The position numbers and the translations under genes were made by a program. The notes below the pieces were generated by a model. That model had not been told where the DNA came from. It did not search any database and saw only the letters and a program-made list of their open reading frames with translations. Of a stretch of 64,000 bases of DNA, positions 16,874 through 26,322 are shown piece by piece. Position 1 is the first letter of the stretch; every line of letters begins with the position of its first letter. The stretch is from JAJPXC01 sp964562375 (GTDB lineage: Bacteria > Bacteroidota > Bacteroidia > Bacteroidales > Muribaculaceae): NCBI GenBank assembly GCA_964562375.1, contig CAZLSW010000002.1, forward strand, positions 23,415 through 87,414. The letters run 5' to 3'.

Positions 16874-18619
16874 ATGACAGGCAAATGCAAGTACCTGCCC
16901 CACACATCCAAGCCGCAACGTATCGACCAGGCCCTGGCCGAGCGCTACTCCAGTTGCCCCCCGATAGGGGAGTTGCTGGCCGAGCGCGGTATCGCGACAC
17001 CGGAGGAGGCCGATCGCTTCTTCCACCCCTCCTTGCGCGATATGCACGACCCGTTCCTGATGCCAGATATGGACAAGGCTGTGGACCGGCTCAACCGAGC
17101 CATGGGGTTAAAAGAAAAGATCATGGTATACGGCGACTACGATGTGGATGGCACCACAGCCGTCGCCTTGGTTTACAAGTACCTCCAAAACTTCTACTCT
17201 AACATCGACTACTTCATCCCCACTCGTTACGACGAGGGGTATGGTATCTCGTTGCCCACGATCGACGAGTTTGCCGACGCCGGTGTGAAGCTCGTGATAA
17301 TCCTCGATTGCGGCATCAAGGCCAACGAGGAGATCGCCTATGCCAAAAGCAAGGGGATCGACTTCATTATCTGCGACCATCACGTGCCCGACGACGAGTT
17401 GCCGCCTGCCGTGGCTATCCTTAACCCCAAGCTGGAGGGCTCCACTTACCCTTGTCCCCATCTCTCGGGCTGCGGGGTGGGCTACAAATTGATGCAGGCC
17501 TTCGCCACAAGCAACGGCATCCCTTACAACGACCTTGAGGGGATGCTCGACTTGGTGGCTGTATCCATCGCGGCTGATATCGTGCCGATGGTAGACGAGA
17601 ACCGCATTATGGCCTACCATGGGCTGAAGCGGTTGAACTCCAACCCCAACCTGGGGCTGCGCGCCATCATGCGTATATGTAACTTGACAGGCCGTGAGAT
17701 TACCATCTCGGACGTGATTTTCAAAATCGGCCCGCGCATCAACGCCTCGGGGCGCATGCAGAGTGGCCGCGAGGCTGTCGACTTGCTGGTGGCTCGCGAC
17801 ATCGCCGACGCCTACGCAAAGGGCAAGGCCATAGACCAATATAATCGCGACCGTAAGGAGCTGGACAAGCAGATTACCGAAGAGGCCAACAACATCCTCG
17901 AGGCCCGCGGCGAAAAGCTGTTCGACAAGAAATCGATCGTCATCTACAATAAGGATTGGCACAAAGGTATCATCGGCATCGTGGCCTCGCGCCTCACCGA
18001 GCTGTATTACAAGCCGGCCGTGGTGCTGACGCTCTCGGGAGGCTTGGCGACGGGTTCGGCCCGCTCGGTACAGGGCTTCGACATTTACAGCGCCGTGGAT
18101 TCGGCACGCGATCTGCTGGAGAATTTCGGCGGTCACACCTACGCCGTGGGCTTGTCGCTAAAGGAGGAGAATATCCCTGAGTTCACTCGCCGTTTCGAGA
18201 CGTTCGTGGCTGAGAATATCCAGCCCAACCAGTTGACGCCGCAGGTGGAGATTGACGCCGAGTTGACGTTCTCCCAGTTGACCCCCGAATTCCTTTCCAA
18301 TTTGCGCAAATTTAATCCCTTTGGGCCGGGCAACAACAAGCCAGTGTTCGTGACTCGGCGAGTGATGGATTTCGGCACGTCGAAGCTTGTGGGGAAGAAT
18401 CTGGAGCATATCAAGTTGGAATTGGTTGACGACACGTCGGGCCGCGTGATTAACGGCATCGCCTTTAACATGTCGGATCATTTCGACGACATTCACCTTG
18501 GGAGGCGTCCGTTTGACATCGTCTACACCATCGAGGAGAGCAAGCATCCCAATTCGCCGGGGGCGTCGATACAGCTTCTTGTAAAGGAGATCAAACTCAG
18601 CAAAGCTGAGCAAGTATAA
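16874..18619 (+). CDS. recJ: Single-stranded-DNA-specific exonuclease RecJ
   Basis: 581 residues. The DHH phosphoesterase core shows KIMVYGDYDVDGTTAVALVY, then LVIILDCGIKANEEIAYAKS, IDFIICDHHVPDDELPPAVA (the DHH motif) and RINASGRMQSGREAVDLLVA. The DHHA1 domain contains GIIGIVASRLTELYYKPAVV and the glycine-rich ENFGGHTYAVG. It degrades single-stranded DNA 5' to 3' in recombination and mismatch repair. recQ starts 22 bp downstream, giving a RecJ-RecQ operon as expected for joint end resection. The ~220-nt leader is highly structured. Confidence 0.95.
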   Translation: MTGKCKYLPHTSKPQRIDQALAERYSSCPPIGELLAERGIATPEEADRFFHPSLRDMHDPFLMPDMDKAVDRLNRAMGLKEKIMVYGDYDVDGTTAVALVYKYLQNFYSNIDYFIPTRYDEGYGISLPTIDEFADAGVKLVIILDCGIKANEEIAYAKSKGIDFIICDHHVPDDELPPAVAILNPKLEGSTYPCPHLSGCGVGYKLMQAFATSNGIPYNDLEGMLDLVAVSIAADIVPMVDENRIMAYHGLKRLNSNPNLGLRAIMRICNLTGREITISDVIFKIGPRINASGRMQSGREAVDLLVARDIADAYAKGKAIDQYNRDRKELDKQITEEANNILEARGEKLFDKKSIVIYNKDWHKGIIGIVASRLTELYYKPAVVLTLSGGLATGSARSVQGFDIYSAVDSARDLLENFGGHTYAVGLSLKEENIPEFTRRFETFVAENIQPNQLTPQVEIDAELTFSQLTPEFLSNLRKFNPFGPGNNKPVFVTRRVMDFGTSKLVGKNLEHIKLELVDDTSGRVINGIAFNMSDHFDDIHLGRRPFDIVYTIEESKHPNSPGASIQLLVKEIKLSKAEQV

Positions 18620-18641
18620 AGGATTAAGTATAAAGGATTAA

Positions 18642-20579
18642 GTGGTGGTGAATGGAGCGTATGATAGGGAGGCGTGCCTGGGGCTTTTGGAAAAGCACTG
18701 GGGATACACGTCGTTTCGGCCGGCGCAGGAGGAGATAATCAGCTCCTTTGTGGCCGGGAACGATACGCTCGGGCTGTTGCCCACGGGTGGCGGCAAATCC
18801 ATCACGTTTCAGATTCCGGCGTTGCTTTCCCCCGGGCTTACGGTGGTGGTGACGCCGCTGATCTCGTTGATGAAGGACCAGGTGGACAACCTGCGCGAGC
18901 GCGGGGTGATGGCCACGTGCCTCCACTCGGGCTTGACGCGCGCCGAGGTGAAATTGGGCATTGACCGTTGTCGGTTGGGAAAGGTGAAGATGCTCTACGT
19001 GTCGCCCGAGAGACTGCAATCCAAGTCGTTTATCGAGACTTTGCGCTTGATGAAGGTGACGCAGATTGTGGTGGACGAGGCCCACTGTATATCCCAATGG
19101 GGCTACGATTTCCGCCCTTCCTATCTGAAGATAAGGGAGCTGCGAAAGACTTTTCCGCAGGCTCCTGTGCTTGCGCTTACAGCGTCGGCTACTCCCGAGG
19201 TGGCGGCCGATATTATGGAGCAGCTTGAATTTCGCACGCGCGACCATGTGTATTCCCGAAGCTTCTCTCGCGACAATATCTCCAACGTGGTGAGGTATTG
19301 CGACCACAAGGAGGGGAAATTGCGAGAGGTGTTGCATGCCGTGGCCGGTACGGCAATCGTGTACGTGCGCTCTCGCAAACTCACACGCCAGCTCTCCGAC
19401 ATGCTTGTGGCCGACGGGATATCCTCTGACTTTTACCATGCGGGATTGGCCCCGGAGGATAAAAACGAGAAGCAAAATCGCTGGAAGTCAGGCGAAACGC
19501 GCGTGATTGTGGCCACCAACGCGTTCGGCATGGGTATCGACAAGCCTGATGTGCGACTGGTGGTGCATTACGACCTTCCGTCGTCGCTCGAGGAGTACTA
19601 TCAGGAGGCGGGACGTGCCGGTCGCGACGGTTTGCCGTCGTTTGCCGTCGTACTCGCGTCGCGTGCCGATAAGGGTACGCTCTCCCGACGCGTGTCGCAG
19701 GCGTTCCCCGAGAAGAGTTTCATCAGTAGAGTGTATGAGCTCGCGGGTAATTTTTTGGATGTGGCAGTGGGAGAGGGGTACAATCAGGTTTATCCGTTTG
19801 ATTTCAACACGTTCTGCGTGAGGTTCAAAGTGCAACCGTTGGCAGCCCACAGCGCGTTGACGCTGTTGACCCGGGCTGGCTGGATTGAGTTTACCGAGGA
19901 GATAGCCACGCAGTCGCGCGTGATGATGTTGGTGACCAAAGCCGAGTTGTATCAGCAGAATCTGACGCCCAACGAGGACCTGTTGTTACAATTGTTGCTG
20001 CGGTCGTACACGGGTTTGTTTGCCGACTATGTGCCTATAAATGAGACGCTTTTGCAATCGCGCACGGGGCTGGGGGCACAGGAGGTGTACGATACGCTGC
20101 TGTCGTTGACGCGCAAGCATGTGCTGCATTTTATCCCTCGCAAGACGTCGCCTTATATTTTCTACACCACCTCACGCGAGGAGCCGCGCTACATCACGAT
20201 GCCCAAGGCGGTGTATGAGGATCAGAAGGCGCGTTTGGAGAAACGGGTGGAGGCGATGAAGCAGTTTGTATACGCTCAGGATGGATGCCGCGTGCAACGG
20301 CTGTTGACATATTTTGGCGAGACGACAGCTCAAGAGTGCGGGAAATGTGACCTGTGCCGCGACCGTCGTCGGGAGGCTCGAGGCATAGATTTGAAGGCCC
20401 TCGAGAAGTCGATACTGTATCTGTCGGGACAGCCTGGGGGCCACACGGTGGATTACATCCAGCGCCAACTTGACCTTTACCCCAAGGAGGCGGTCGTGCA
20501 AATGATTCGGTCGCTGGCCGACCGCTCGCTGGTTGCCCTTGACATGGCCACGTTCAACGTGGTCAAGGTGAAGAATTAG
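18642..20579 (+). CDS. recQ: ATP-dependent DNA helicase RecQ
   Basis: 645 residues from GTG at 18642; GTG at 18645 is equally possible. Helicase motifs: FRPAQEEIISSFVAGNDTLG, Walker A LLPTGGGKSITFQIPALLSP, motif II VVDEAHCISQWGYDFRPSYL, ALTASATPEV, and ATNAFGMGIDKPDVRLVVHY followed by QEAGRAGRDG. The zinc-binding region is near residue 560 (AQECGKCDLCRDRR). The last ~70 residues look like a divergent winged helix; a clear HRDC domain is not visible. A 15-bp direct repeat (AGTATAAAGGATTA) lies between recJ and the start. It unwinds DNA 3' to 5' and feeds RecJ. Confidence 0.94.
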   Translation: MVVNGAYDREACLGLLEKHWGYTSFRPAQEEIISSFVAGNDTLGLLPTGGGKSITFQIPALLSPGLTVVVTPLISLMKDQVDNLRERGVMATCLHSGLTRAEVKLGIDRCRLGKVKMLYVSPERLQSKSFIETLRLMKVTQIVVDEAHCISQWGYDFRPSYLKIRELRKTFPQAPVLALTASATPEVAADIMEQLEFRTRDHVYSRSFSRDNISNVVRYCDHKEGKLREVLHAVAGTAIVYVRSRKLTRQLSDMLVADGISSDFYHAGLAPEDKNEKQNRWKSGETRVIVATNAFGMGIDKPDVRLVVHYDLPSSLEEYYQEAGRAGRDGLPSFAVVLASRADKGTLSRRVSQAFPEKSFISRVYELAGNFLDVAVGEGYNQVYPFDFNTFCVRFKVQPLAAHSALTLLTRAGWIEFTEEIATQSRVMMLVTKAELYQQNLTPNEDLLLQLLLRSYTGLFADYVPINETLLQSRTGLGAQEVYDTLLSLTRKHVLHFIPRKTSPYIFYTTSREEPRYITMPKAVYEDQKARLEKRVEAMKQFVYAQDGCRVQRLLTYFGETTAQECGKCDLCRDRRREARGIDLKALEKSILYLSGQPGGHTVDYIQRQLDLYPKEAVVQMIRSLADRSLVALDMATFNVVKVKN

Positions 20580-20767
20580 AGAGGGGGTAGTGGGCCGTAA
20601 ACGCGGGTGTAGACGTCGATAGCGGGCTGGGCGCGCACCACGCCGTGTTCGTCGGCCGTGACCACCTTCTGGCCGAGTCGCGCCTTCCGCTCGAGCATCT
20701 TCTTGTAAGCAGCGTTAATGCCGTCAAGCAATCTCTGTCCTTTTTCAGAAAGCTTATTTTCTTGCAT
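20576..20767 (-). CDS. Small conserved-looking hypothetical protein
   Basis: 63 residues, not assigned. The N-terminal half is helical and charged (LSEKGQRLLDGINAAYKKML, ERKARLGQKVVTADEHGVVR). The C-terminal half has the pattern AQPAIDVYTRVYGPLPPL. No signal peptide or membrane helix. It sits tail-to-tail with recQ (4-bp overlap) and 47 bp after the surE stop on the same strand. Similar small proteins with a KMLERKA...VVTADEHG core are recalled from Bacteroidales, but a function is not known. Confidence 0.6.
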   Translation of the reverse strand: MQENKLSEKGQRLLDGINAAYKKMLERKARLGQKVVTADEHGVVRAQPAIDVYTRVYGPLPPL

Positions 20768-20814
20768 AATCAGCTATTTTGGAATATATGTAGAGCTTTG
20801 GGGTGTCCATGGTG

Positions 20815-21579
20815 TTAGCTCAACAACTGGGTGACGGCGGGGATGGCGGCGAGGTCGGATTGGTCGGCTTGCGCCGGGACGACCGAGGCGTAGTCGCGGT
20901 CGAGCCAATAGACGTCGCTTTGGTCGTCGTTGGGGTCGTTGGGCACGTATTTGCCGGTGAGGATATAGAAGGGGTGGCCCGAGGGGTCCTCGTATTTGCG
21001 GTACTCCTCGGTCCAGTGACCTTGGGCAGAGTGGACTACCTTCAACCCCTTGATTTTAACCTTGGCGGGGAAGTTGACGTTGAGGCATACGCCTTTAGGT
21101 AAGCCGTGCTCGAGCACTTTGGCTGTGATTTCCTTGATGAAAGGGGTGCATTCCGAGAAATCGGCTTTGAGGGAGTGGTGGGTGAGGGAGTAGCCGATGG
21201 ATGGGATTTCGAGCATTGAGCCTTCGAGGACGGCGCCCATTGTGCCGGAGTAGATGATGGAGTTGCCCGAGTTGGAACCGTGGTTGATTCCGGCGAGGAT
21301 GAGGTCGGGTTTACGCGGGACGACAGCGTGCATGGCGAGCTTGATGCAGTCGACAGGGGTGCCGTTCACCGAGTAGATTTTTGCGCCGTTGTAGTCGTCG
21401 TGTTCCATAACGCGCAGGGGGTTGCCGACGGTGATGGCCGAGGACATTCCGCTCTGGGCCGTGGCCGGGGCGACGACAATGATGTCGCCCAAATGTGACA
21501 CGCAATCAACGAGATGGCGCAGGCCTTTAGTGCCCACGCCGTCGTCGTTAGAGATAAGTATAAGGGGGCGATCTGCCAT
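20815..21579 (-). CDS. surE: 5'/3'-nucleotidase SurE
   Basis: 254 residues. The N-terminus PLILISNDDGVGTKGLRHLV contains the metal-binding N-D-D. APATAQSGMSSAITVGNPLR supplies the Ser/Gln ligands, and DLILAGINHGSNSGNSIIYS the Asn ligand and GTMGAV loop. Length matches the family. It hydrolyses nucleoside 5'- and 3'-monophosphates and is linked to stationary-phase survival. It begins 12 bp after the sigma-factor stop, so both are probably in one transcript. Confidence 0.95.
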   Translation of the reverse strand: MADRPLILISNDDGVGTKGLRHLVDCVSHLGDIIVVAPATAQSGMSSAITVGNPLRVMEHDDYNGAKIYSVNGTPVDCIKLAMHAVVPRKPDLILAGINHGSNSGNSIIYSGTMGAVLEGSMLEIPSIGYSLTHHSLKADFSECTPFIKEITAKVLEHGLPKGVCLNVNFPAKVKIKGLKVVHSAQGHWTEEYRKYEDPSGHPFYILTGKYVPNDPNDDQSDVYWLDRDYASVVPAQADQSDLAAIPAVTQLLS

Positions 21580-21591
21580 TCCTTCAGATGA

Positions 21592-22185
21592 TTAGAGGGT
21601 TAATACGATGTTGTTTTCCTTGGCGATGCGCCGCATGTTGAGGATGGCGTATCGCATACGCCCAAGGGCTGTGTTGATTGAGACGCCGGTTGCGGCGGCG
21701 ATCTCCTTGAAGCTCATGTTGCGGTAGTATCGCATCACGAGCACCTCGCGTTGCGACTTGGGAAGGGCGCGGATTATGCGACGCACGTCGCCCATTATCT
21801 GCCGCTTGACGAGATGGTCCTCGACGTTTTCGTCGGCGAGGTCGCGGCGGTTGAGGATATCGGTAGCATCGTCGTTGTCGGTCGAGACGGTATTTTCGGC
21901 TTTCTCTTGACGATAGTAGTCGATAATGAGGTTATGGGCGATGCGTGATATCCAGGATGAGAATTTACCGGAGTCGGTGTATCGTCCTTGACGTATCGTG
22001 GTGATGGCCTTGACGAAGGTTTCTTGGAAGATGTCTTCGGCGAGGTCGCGATTTTTAACGATATGTAAGATGTAGGAATAAACCCGATCCTTATGACGAT
22101 TAAGAAGCGCATCAAAGGCCTCGTTGTTACCCTGGGCATAAGCGGCCACCAACTTGTCGTCGGCGAGCTTATTAAGATTCTGCAT
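21592..22185 (-). CDS. RNA polymerase sigma-70 family factor (ECF-like)
   Basis: 197 residues. Region 2: LLNRHKDRVYSYILHIVKNR, DLAEDIFQETFVKAITTIRQ, GKFSSWISRIAHNLIIDYYR. A ~30-residue acidic linker (VSTDNDDATDILNRRDLADE) is followed by region 4: IIRALPKSQREVLVMRYYRN and the helix-turn-helix MSFKEIAAATGVSINTALGR. No anti-sigma gene is adjacent, so it is probably not a classical membrane-regulated ECF. A strong promoter element (22277-22284) overlaps the terminator of the upstream pfp gene. The targets cannot be read from the window. Confidence 0.92.
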   Translation of the reverse strand: MQNLNKLADDKLVAAYAQGNNEAFDALLNRHKDRVYSYILHIVKNRDLAEDIFQETFVKAITTIRQGRYTDSGKFSSWISRIAHNLIIDYYRQEKAENTVSTDNDDATDILNRRDLADENVEDHLVKRQIMGDVRRIIRALPKSQREVLVMRYYRNMSFKEIAAATGVSINTALGRMRYAILNMRRIAKENNIVLTL

Positions 22186-22276
22186 TACTATTCCTTTTTA
22201 AAATTAAGAGTAGCGATGTGCAATAGGCTAATGATGGGTTTATTGGTGAGTGATAATGATGTTGAAATTCAAGATG

Positions 22277-22308
22277 CAAAGTTATAAAAAGCCCGCCACA
22301 CTGGCAAG
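22277..22308 (-). promoter_or_regulatory. Promoter of the sigma factor-surE operon
   Basis: TAACTTTG at 22277-22284 (minus strand) is a full match to the -7 consensus. CTTG, 20 bp upstream, serves as -33 and falls in the loop of the adjacent terminator hairpin. Confidence 0.65.
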
Positions 22309-22317
22309 TGTGGCGGG
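22285..22317 (-). terminator. Rho-independent terminator of pfp
   Basis: On the minus strand an 11-bp stem (CCCGCCACACT with AGTGTGGCGGG, 22292-22302 and 22307-22317) is followed by CTTTTTA. It follows the pfp gene and its GC-rich repeat array, and overlaps the next promoter. Confidence 0.85.
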
Positions 22318-22365
22318 GTGTCGTTAACAAAGTTTAACTGCTCTAAGGCAATAAATCGTCGCTAA

Positions 22366-22556
22366 CCGCGGGGCGCGGTGGCTCGGCGGAACGACCACCG
22401 CGGCAAACCGCGGGGCACGGTGGCTCGGGGGGACGACCACCGCGGCAAACCGCGGGGCACGGTGGCTCGGGGGAACGACCACCGCGGCTCGGCCGCGGGG
22501 CACGGTGGCTCGGCGGAACGACCACCGCGGCTCGGCTGCGGGGCACGGTGGCTAGA
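22366..22556. repeat. GC-rich ~41-bp tandem repeat array directly after pfp
   Basis: Four full copies and a partial copy of a unit that on the plus strand reads CCGCGGGGCACGGTGGCTCG, then a GGAACGACCACCGCGG half. CCACCG and CGGTGG halves, and internal CCGCGG palindromes, give nested hairpins. The linker alternates between CAAA and CTCGG. It lies between the pfp stop codon and its terminator. Open frames through it exist on both strands but reflect the repeat only. Confidence 0.92.
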
Positions 22557-22561
22557 GGGGG

Positions 22562-24208
22562 TTATTTCCCTTGGTGCTCGTACTTGAGGGTCAACGAGGG
22601 CTGGTCGCACACCTCGGTGGGGCCGAAGTACTGGATGGGGCCCGGGTAAACGTAGCAGGTGTTGACAGCCCAGTCGTCGCGCTTGGAGGCGAATTTCTTG
22701 AAGGGCGCTCCGTCGAGGTCGACGAGGGCCTTCTGGATCACGGGCTTCAAGGCTCCGTTACGACGCTCCATGTTCATCATCATGGTGATGGGAATACCGC
22801 CGGCAACCCACTGTACGGAGGGTTTTGTCAAGTTGCGCACCGACGACATGTAGCCGGTAACGCCCGAGTTTATCAGGCATGTGGCGTTGAAGCCGAGGGC
22901 GTAGCAGTAGTCGGCGTCGAAGTTGGAGGGGTCGGCGCAGCGTCCCTCGTAGCCGAAGAAGTGGTGGAGGGCCGAGAATTTGCCGTTGAACTTGCCGTCC
23001 TTGGCCATCTGGTCAAGCTTCTTGGCAACCATCTCGGAGAGGAGTTTCTCGGTCTCGATAAGGGATACTTGCACGTTGCCGTGGGGGTCGCGGTCGAGAC
23101 AGAGCTGGCGAGCCACTTTCTCGGGCAAGGAGGCGAGGGTGGCGGCGTTGTCGGCCGAGAGGTTGGCCTTGATGAACGCGAAGATCTCGTCGGGGCTCTT
23201 GGTGGCAAGGTCGGAGTGCTCGGCGAGCATGTCGTTGAGCTCGCGGATAAGCGACTTGATGGCGGGGATGAACTCGATCAGGCCCTCGGGGATGAGGACG
23301 ATACCGAAGTTGTCGCCGTTTTCGGCGCGTGCTGCCACGGTGTTGGCGATGTTGGCCACAACGTCGTCGAGGGAGAGGTTCTTGGCCTCAACTTCCTCGG
23401 AGATGATGCAGATGTTGGGCTGGGTCTGGAGGGCGCACTCAAGGGCGATGTGGCTCGCGGAGCGGCCCATGAGCTTGATGAAGTGCCAGTATTTCTTGGC
23501 CGAGTTGCAGTCGCGCTGGATGTTGCCGATAACCTCGGAGTACACCTTGGTGGCGGTGTCGAAGCCGAAGGAGGTCTCGATTTGGGAGTTTTTCAAGTCG
23601 CCGTCGATGGTCTTGGGGCAGCCGATCACTTGCACTCCGGCGCCGATCTCCTTGTAGTACTCGGCGAGGATAGCGGCGTTGGTGTTGGAGTCGTCACCAC
23701 CGATGATTACGAGGGCCTTGATGTCGAGCTCGCGCAGGATCTCGAGGCCCTTGTCGAATTGCTCCTTGGTCTCCAATTTGGTGCGACCCGAGCCGATGAT
23801 GTCAAAACCGCCGGTGTTGCGGTACTCGTTGATGATGGGTGCTGTAAGCTCCATGTATTTGTGGTCGACGAGACCTCCGGGGCCCATAAGGAAGCCGTAA
23901 AGGCGGGAGTCGCGATGTATTTTCTTGATGCCATCGAAAAGGCCGCTGATCACATTGTGTCCGCCAGGGGCCTGGCCACCGGAGAGGATAACGCCGACGT
24001 TGATGGGGCGTCCGGGGGTGGGGTTGGCGTTTTTCTCGAATTTCAGCTCGGGCAGGCCGTAGGTGTTGGGGAACAGGGCTTTGATTTCGGCCTGATCGGC
24101 TACACTTTCGGTGGGTTTGCCCTCGACGGCCTTAACTGGGCCGGTGAGCACAATGGGAAGCTTGGGCTGGTAAGCCGCGCGGGCTTTTTGCAGGGCGCTT
24201 TTTTTCAT
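22562..24208 (-). CDS. pfp: Pyrophosphate-dependent 6-phosphofructokinase
   Basis: 548 residues from the ATG at 24208; the frame extends upstream only through a repeat tract. Motifs: [20 protein letters not shown], then [20 protein letters not shown]. The second Asp of GGDD and the Lys in [18 protein letters not shown] mark the PPi-using rather than the ATP-using form. [16 protein letters not shown] binds substrate. The length fits the long (~550) PFP class. It interconverts fructose-6-phosphate and fructose-1,6-bisphosphate reversibly, saving ATP in fermentation. It is monocistronic, with a leader containing an octamer repeat, a GC-rich array after the stop and a terminator. Confidence 0.95.
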   Translation of the reverse strand: MKKSALQKARAAYQPKLPIVLTGPVKAVEGKPTESVADQAEIKALFPNTYGLPELKFEKNANPTPGRPINVGVILSGGQAPGGHNVISGLFDGIKKIHRDSRLYGFLMGPGGLVDHKYMELTAPIINEYRNTGGFDIIGSGRTKLETKEQFDKGLEILRELDIKALVIIGGDDSNTNAAILAEYYKEIGAGVQVIGCPKTIDGDLKNSQIETSFGFDTATKVYSEVIGNIQRDCNSAKKYWHFIKLMGRSASHIALECALQTQPNICIISEEVEAKNLSLDDVVANIANTVAARAENGDNFGIVLIPEGLIEFIPAIKSLIRELNDMLAEHSDLATKSPDEIFAFIKANLSADNAATLASLPEKVARQLCLDRDPHGNVQVSLIETEKLLSEMVAKKLDQMAKDGKFNGKFSALHHFFGYEGRCADPSNFDADYCYALGFNATCLINSGVTGYMSSVRNLTKPSVQWVAGGIPITMMMNMERRNGALKPVIQKALVDLDGAPFKKFASKRDDWAVNTCYVYPGPIQYFGPTEVCDQPSLTLKYEHQGK

Positions 24209-24271
24209 TGCTGGATTGGTTATTTTGATTGGTTGTTTTAATTTCCTATGTGTCAACGGCTTAGTTGTTAA

Positions 24272-24310
24272 TCGTAATGACGTTATAACGTAATAACGTG
24301 ATAACGAGAA
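24272..24310. repeat. Octamer repeat tract in the pfp leader
   Basis: The plus strand reads GACGTTATAACGTAATAACG and then GTGATAACGAG. It lies between a promoter-like GACCTTTG (24344-24351, minus strand; 7/8 match) and the pfp start, so it would be transcribed in the 5' leader. Confidence 0.8.
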
Positions 24311-24406
24311 AACGCAATCCACGGGGGCCGTTTTACTTTAGTGCAAAGGTCGCAAAAAAATCCCGAAAAATCAACCATGGGAAGATAGATAAAAAGTAAA
24401 AATTAC

Positions 24407-25165
24407 TTAATGAGGCTGAGTTTTGGCGTAGGCGATGGCAGCGGCGAGGTCGTCGGGGGTGTCGATGCCGATGGTGGGCTCGGAGGTGAGGTCGACGGCG
24501 ATGCGGTAGCCGTTTTGGAGCCAGCGGAGTTGCTCGAGGCTTTCGGCAAGTTCGAGCGAGGATTGGGGCAGGCGGGTGATCTCGTCGAGCACTCGGGAGC
24601 GGTAGCCGTACATTCCCACATGGGTGAGGAATTCCGCCGTGTCGAGCCACTCTTTCCACTCGTGGCCGCGAACGTAGGGGATAATCGAGCGGGAGAAGTA
24701 GAGGGCGTCGCCGCGCAGGGAGCGGGTGAGTTTCACCACATTGGGGTCGAACAGGGCGTCAAATCCTTTTGATTTGTCGAATACGCGTGCCAGGGTGGCA
24801 ATATCCACGTCGGGACGGTCGAAGCAGCGCTTGAGGGCTTCGATTTGCGAGGGGGCGATGAATGGCTCGTCGCCTTGGATGTTGATTACCACGGTAGCGT
24901 CGGAACCGGAAAGGGCGAGTGCCTCTCGGCAACGGTCGGTGCCGCTTCGGTGATTGGGGGAGGTCATAACGGCTCGGCCTCCGAAACGCTCTACTTCGTT
25001 GAGAATGCGGTCGTCGTCGGTAGCCACAACTACCTCGTCAAGAGCCTTTTGAGCTTGGGTATACACTCGCTCAATCATGGTTTTGCCCTCGATAACGGCC
25101 AGGGGTTTGCCCGGGAACCGGGTAGACGCGTATCGAGCTGGGATAATGCCTATATATTTTTCCAT
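24407..25165 (-). CDS. kdsB: 3-deoxy-manno-octulosonate cytidylyltransferase
   Basis: 252 residues. YIGIIPARYASTRFPGKPLA is the CTP-binding signature. VVVATDDDRILNEVERFGGR, MTSPNHRSGTDRCREAL, VINIQGDEPFI and HVGMYGYRSRVLDEI follow in KdsB order. It activates Kdo as CMP-Kdo for lipid A core assembly. It is the last gene of a three-gene operon with a glycosyltransferase and a flippase-like protein; only 2 bp separate it from the preceding stop. Confidence 0.95.
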   Translation of the reverse strand: MEKYIGIIPARYASTRFPGKPLAVIEGKTMIERVYTQAQKALDEVVVATDDDRILNEVERFGGRAVMTSPNHRSGTDRCREALALSGSDATVVINIQGDEPFIAPSQIEALKRCFDRPDVDIATLARVFDKSKGFDALFDPNVVKLTRSLRGDALYFSRSIIPYVRGHEWKEWLDTAEFLTHVGMYGYRSRVLDEITRLPQSSLELAESLEQLRWLQNGYRIAVDLTSEPTIGIDTPDDLAAAIAYAKTQPH

Positions 25166-25167
25166 TG

Positions 25168-26322
25168 CTATGTTTTTTCTTCTTCAGTGGCTGTGGCGGC
25201 ATGTTTAACGGCCTCTTTTTCGGCCTTTTCTTGTGCTTCGGCGGCTTCCTTTGCGGCGTATTCCTTGGCTTCCTCGGGTGTCTGGGGCCGGGAGAAGAAT
25301 CCGGGTAGGAGGCATATACCGATAATGAGGTAGACGTAGTAGGATAGCAGGCGCCAGAACAGGGCGATGATCAATGCCACGCCCGTGCCTCCGGCTCCGG
25401 CAATCATGTCGCCGTAATACTCGGTGAACAGCCATTCGCTGACGCCGGAGCCACCCGGGGTAGGGCTTACCATCAGCACCACCCACACGACGAACTGGCG
25501 TCCGAACACCACCAATTGGTCGGCACCGTGGACGAATCCCCAGAAGAGGGCGTTGACCATCAGGAATCGTGACGACCAGCTCAGGGCGGTGCCACCGAAA
25601 GTTTCGAGCCACCAGCTGATAGGTTTTTTGCGTAATTGGGCCGATGTGGCGATCATGTTGTCGGCCATATTTACCACGTCAGGCTCCCAACGTCGAAGCA
25701 GACGCCAGTGGAATAGCTTGGTGAGCGTCTTTTTCACCCACAACGGCTTGAGGATGATGCCCATGAACAGGGTGAGTGTCCACAGGAAAAGGATGCCGTA
25801 AACGGTCCAGAACACGGCTTTCAAGCCCATTCCGAATGCTTGATGTCCGGCCGAAAAGTGGAAAAGTTGGTCGTAGGGGATGATGGCCACGACGATGGGC
25901 ACGGCCATGACGAAAAATAGCTCGTCGAGGAACAGGGTGGTCATCATCAGCGTGGTTGCTCGGCCCAGGTCGATTCCCTCGCGGTTGAGGTAGATCATGC
26001 CCAAAGCTGAGCCTCCCACGGCCGAGGGGGTGACGCAGGAGGTGAACTCGCAGAGCATATCGACTTTCAGGGCCTGTTTCCACGTGAGGTCGTGGTCGGT
26101 CAAGGCGCGGAAACGCCAGGTGAGGCCGAAGTCGCGGCCGAGCATGAAAAGCCAGGCCACGAATATTGAGATGATTACGTGGGGCGTGAAGTGGATCAGG
26201 TCCCACGTTGATGCGTTAAACTCGTGATGGAACAACCACAAGACCACACCTAATCCGATCAAGATCGGGGTGGCCACCTTAAGCCACAGGTAGCTGCGCT
26301 TACTTGCTGTGGTCGCGGCCAT
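25168..26322 (-). CDS. LPG synthase TM-like / UPF0104 (YbhN-type) membrane protein
   Basis: 384 residues with about eight hydrophobic segments. Family markers include FMLGRDFGLTWRFRALT, CEFTSCVTPSAVGGSALGMI, LFLDELFFVMAVPIVVAIIP and MVSPTPGGSGVSEWLFTEYY. They match the membrane half of lysylphosphatidylglycerol synthases (MprF flippase part, AglD-like) without a catalytic domain. The C-terminal ~45 residues are a charged Glu/Lys/Ala-rich helix. A role in moving lipids or a lipid-linked glycan is inferred. The start overlaps the end of the upstream glycosyltransferase gene by 23 bp; kdsB follows after 2 bp. Confidence 0.85.
   Translation of the reverse strand: MAATTASKRSYLWLKVATPILIGLGVVLWLFHHEFNASTWDLIHFTPHVIISIFVAWLFMLGRDFGLTWRFRALTDHDLTWKQALKVDMLCEFTSCVTPSAVGGSALGMIYLNREGIDLGRATTLMMTTLFLDELFFVMAVPIVVAIIPYDQLFHFSAGHQAFGMGLKAVFWTVYGILFLWTLTLFMGIILKPLWVKKTLTKLFHWRLLRRWEPDVVNMADNMIATSAQLRKKPISWWLETFGGTALSWSSRFLMVNALFWGFVHGADQLVVFGRQFVVWVVLMVSPTPGGSGVSEWLFTEYYGDMIAGAGGTGVALIIALFWRLLSYYVYLIIGICLLPGFFSRPQTPEEAKEYAAKEAAEAQEKAEKEAVKHAATATEEEKT

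Noticed and set aside
22343..22610. Open frames on both strands through the GC-rich array after pfp, giving Arg/Pro-rich repeat proteins
   Set aside because: They are produced by the repeat period and composition, lack a plausible start context and overlap the pfp end and terminator.
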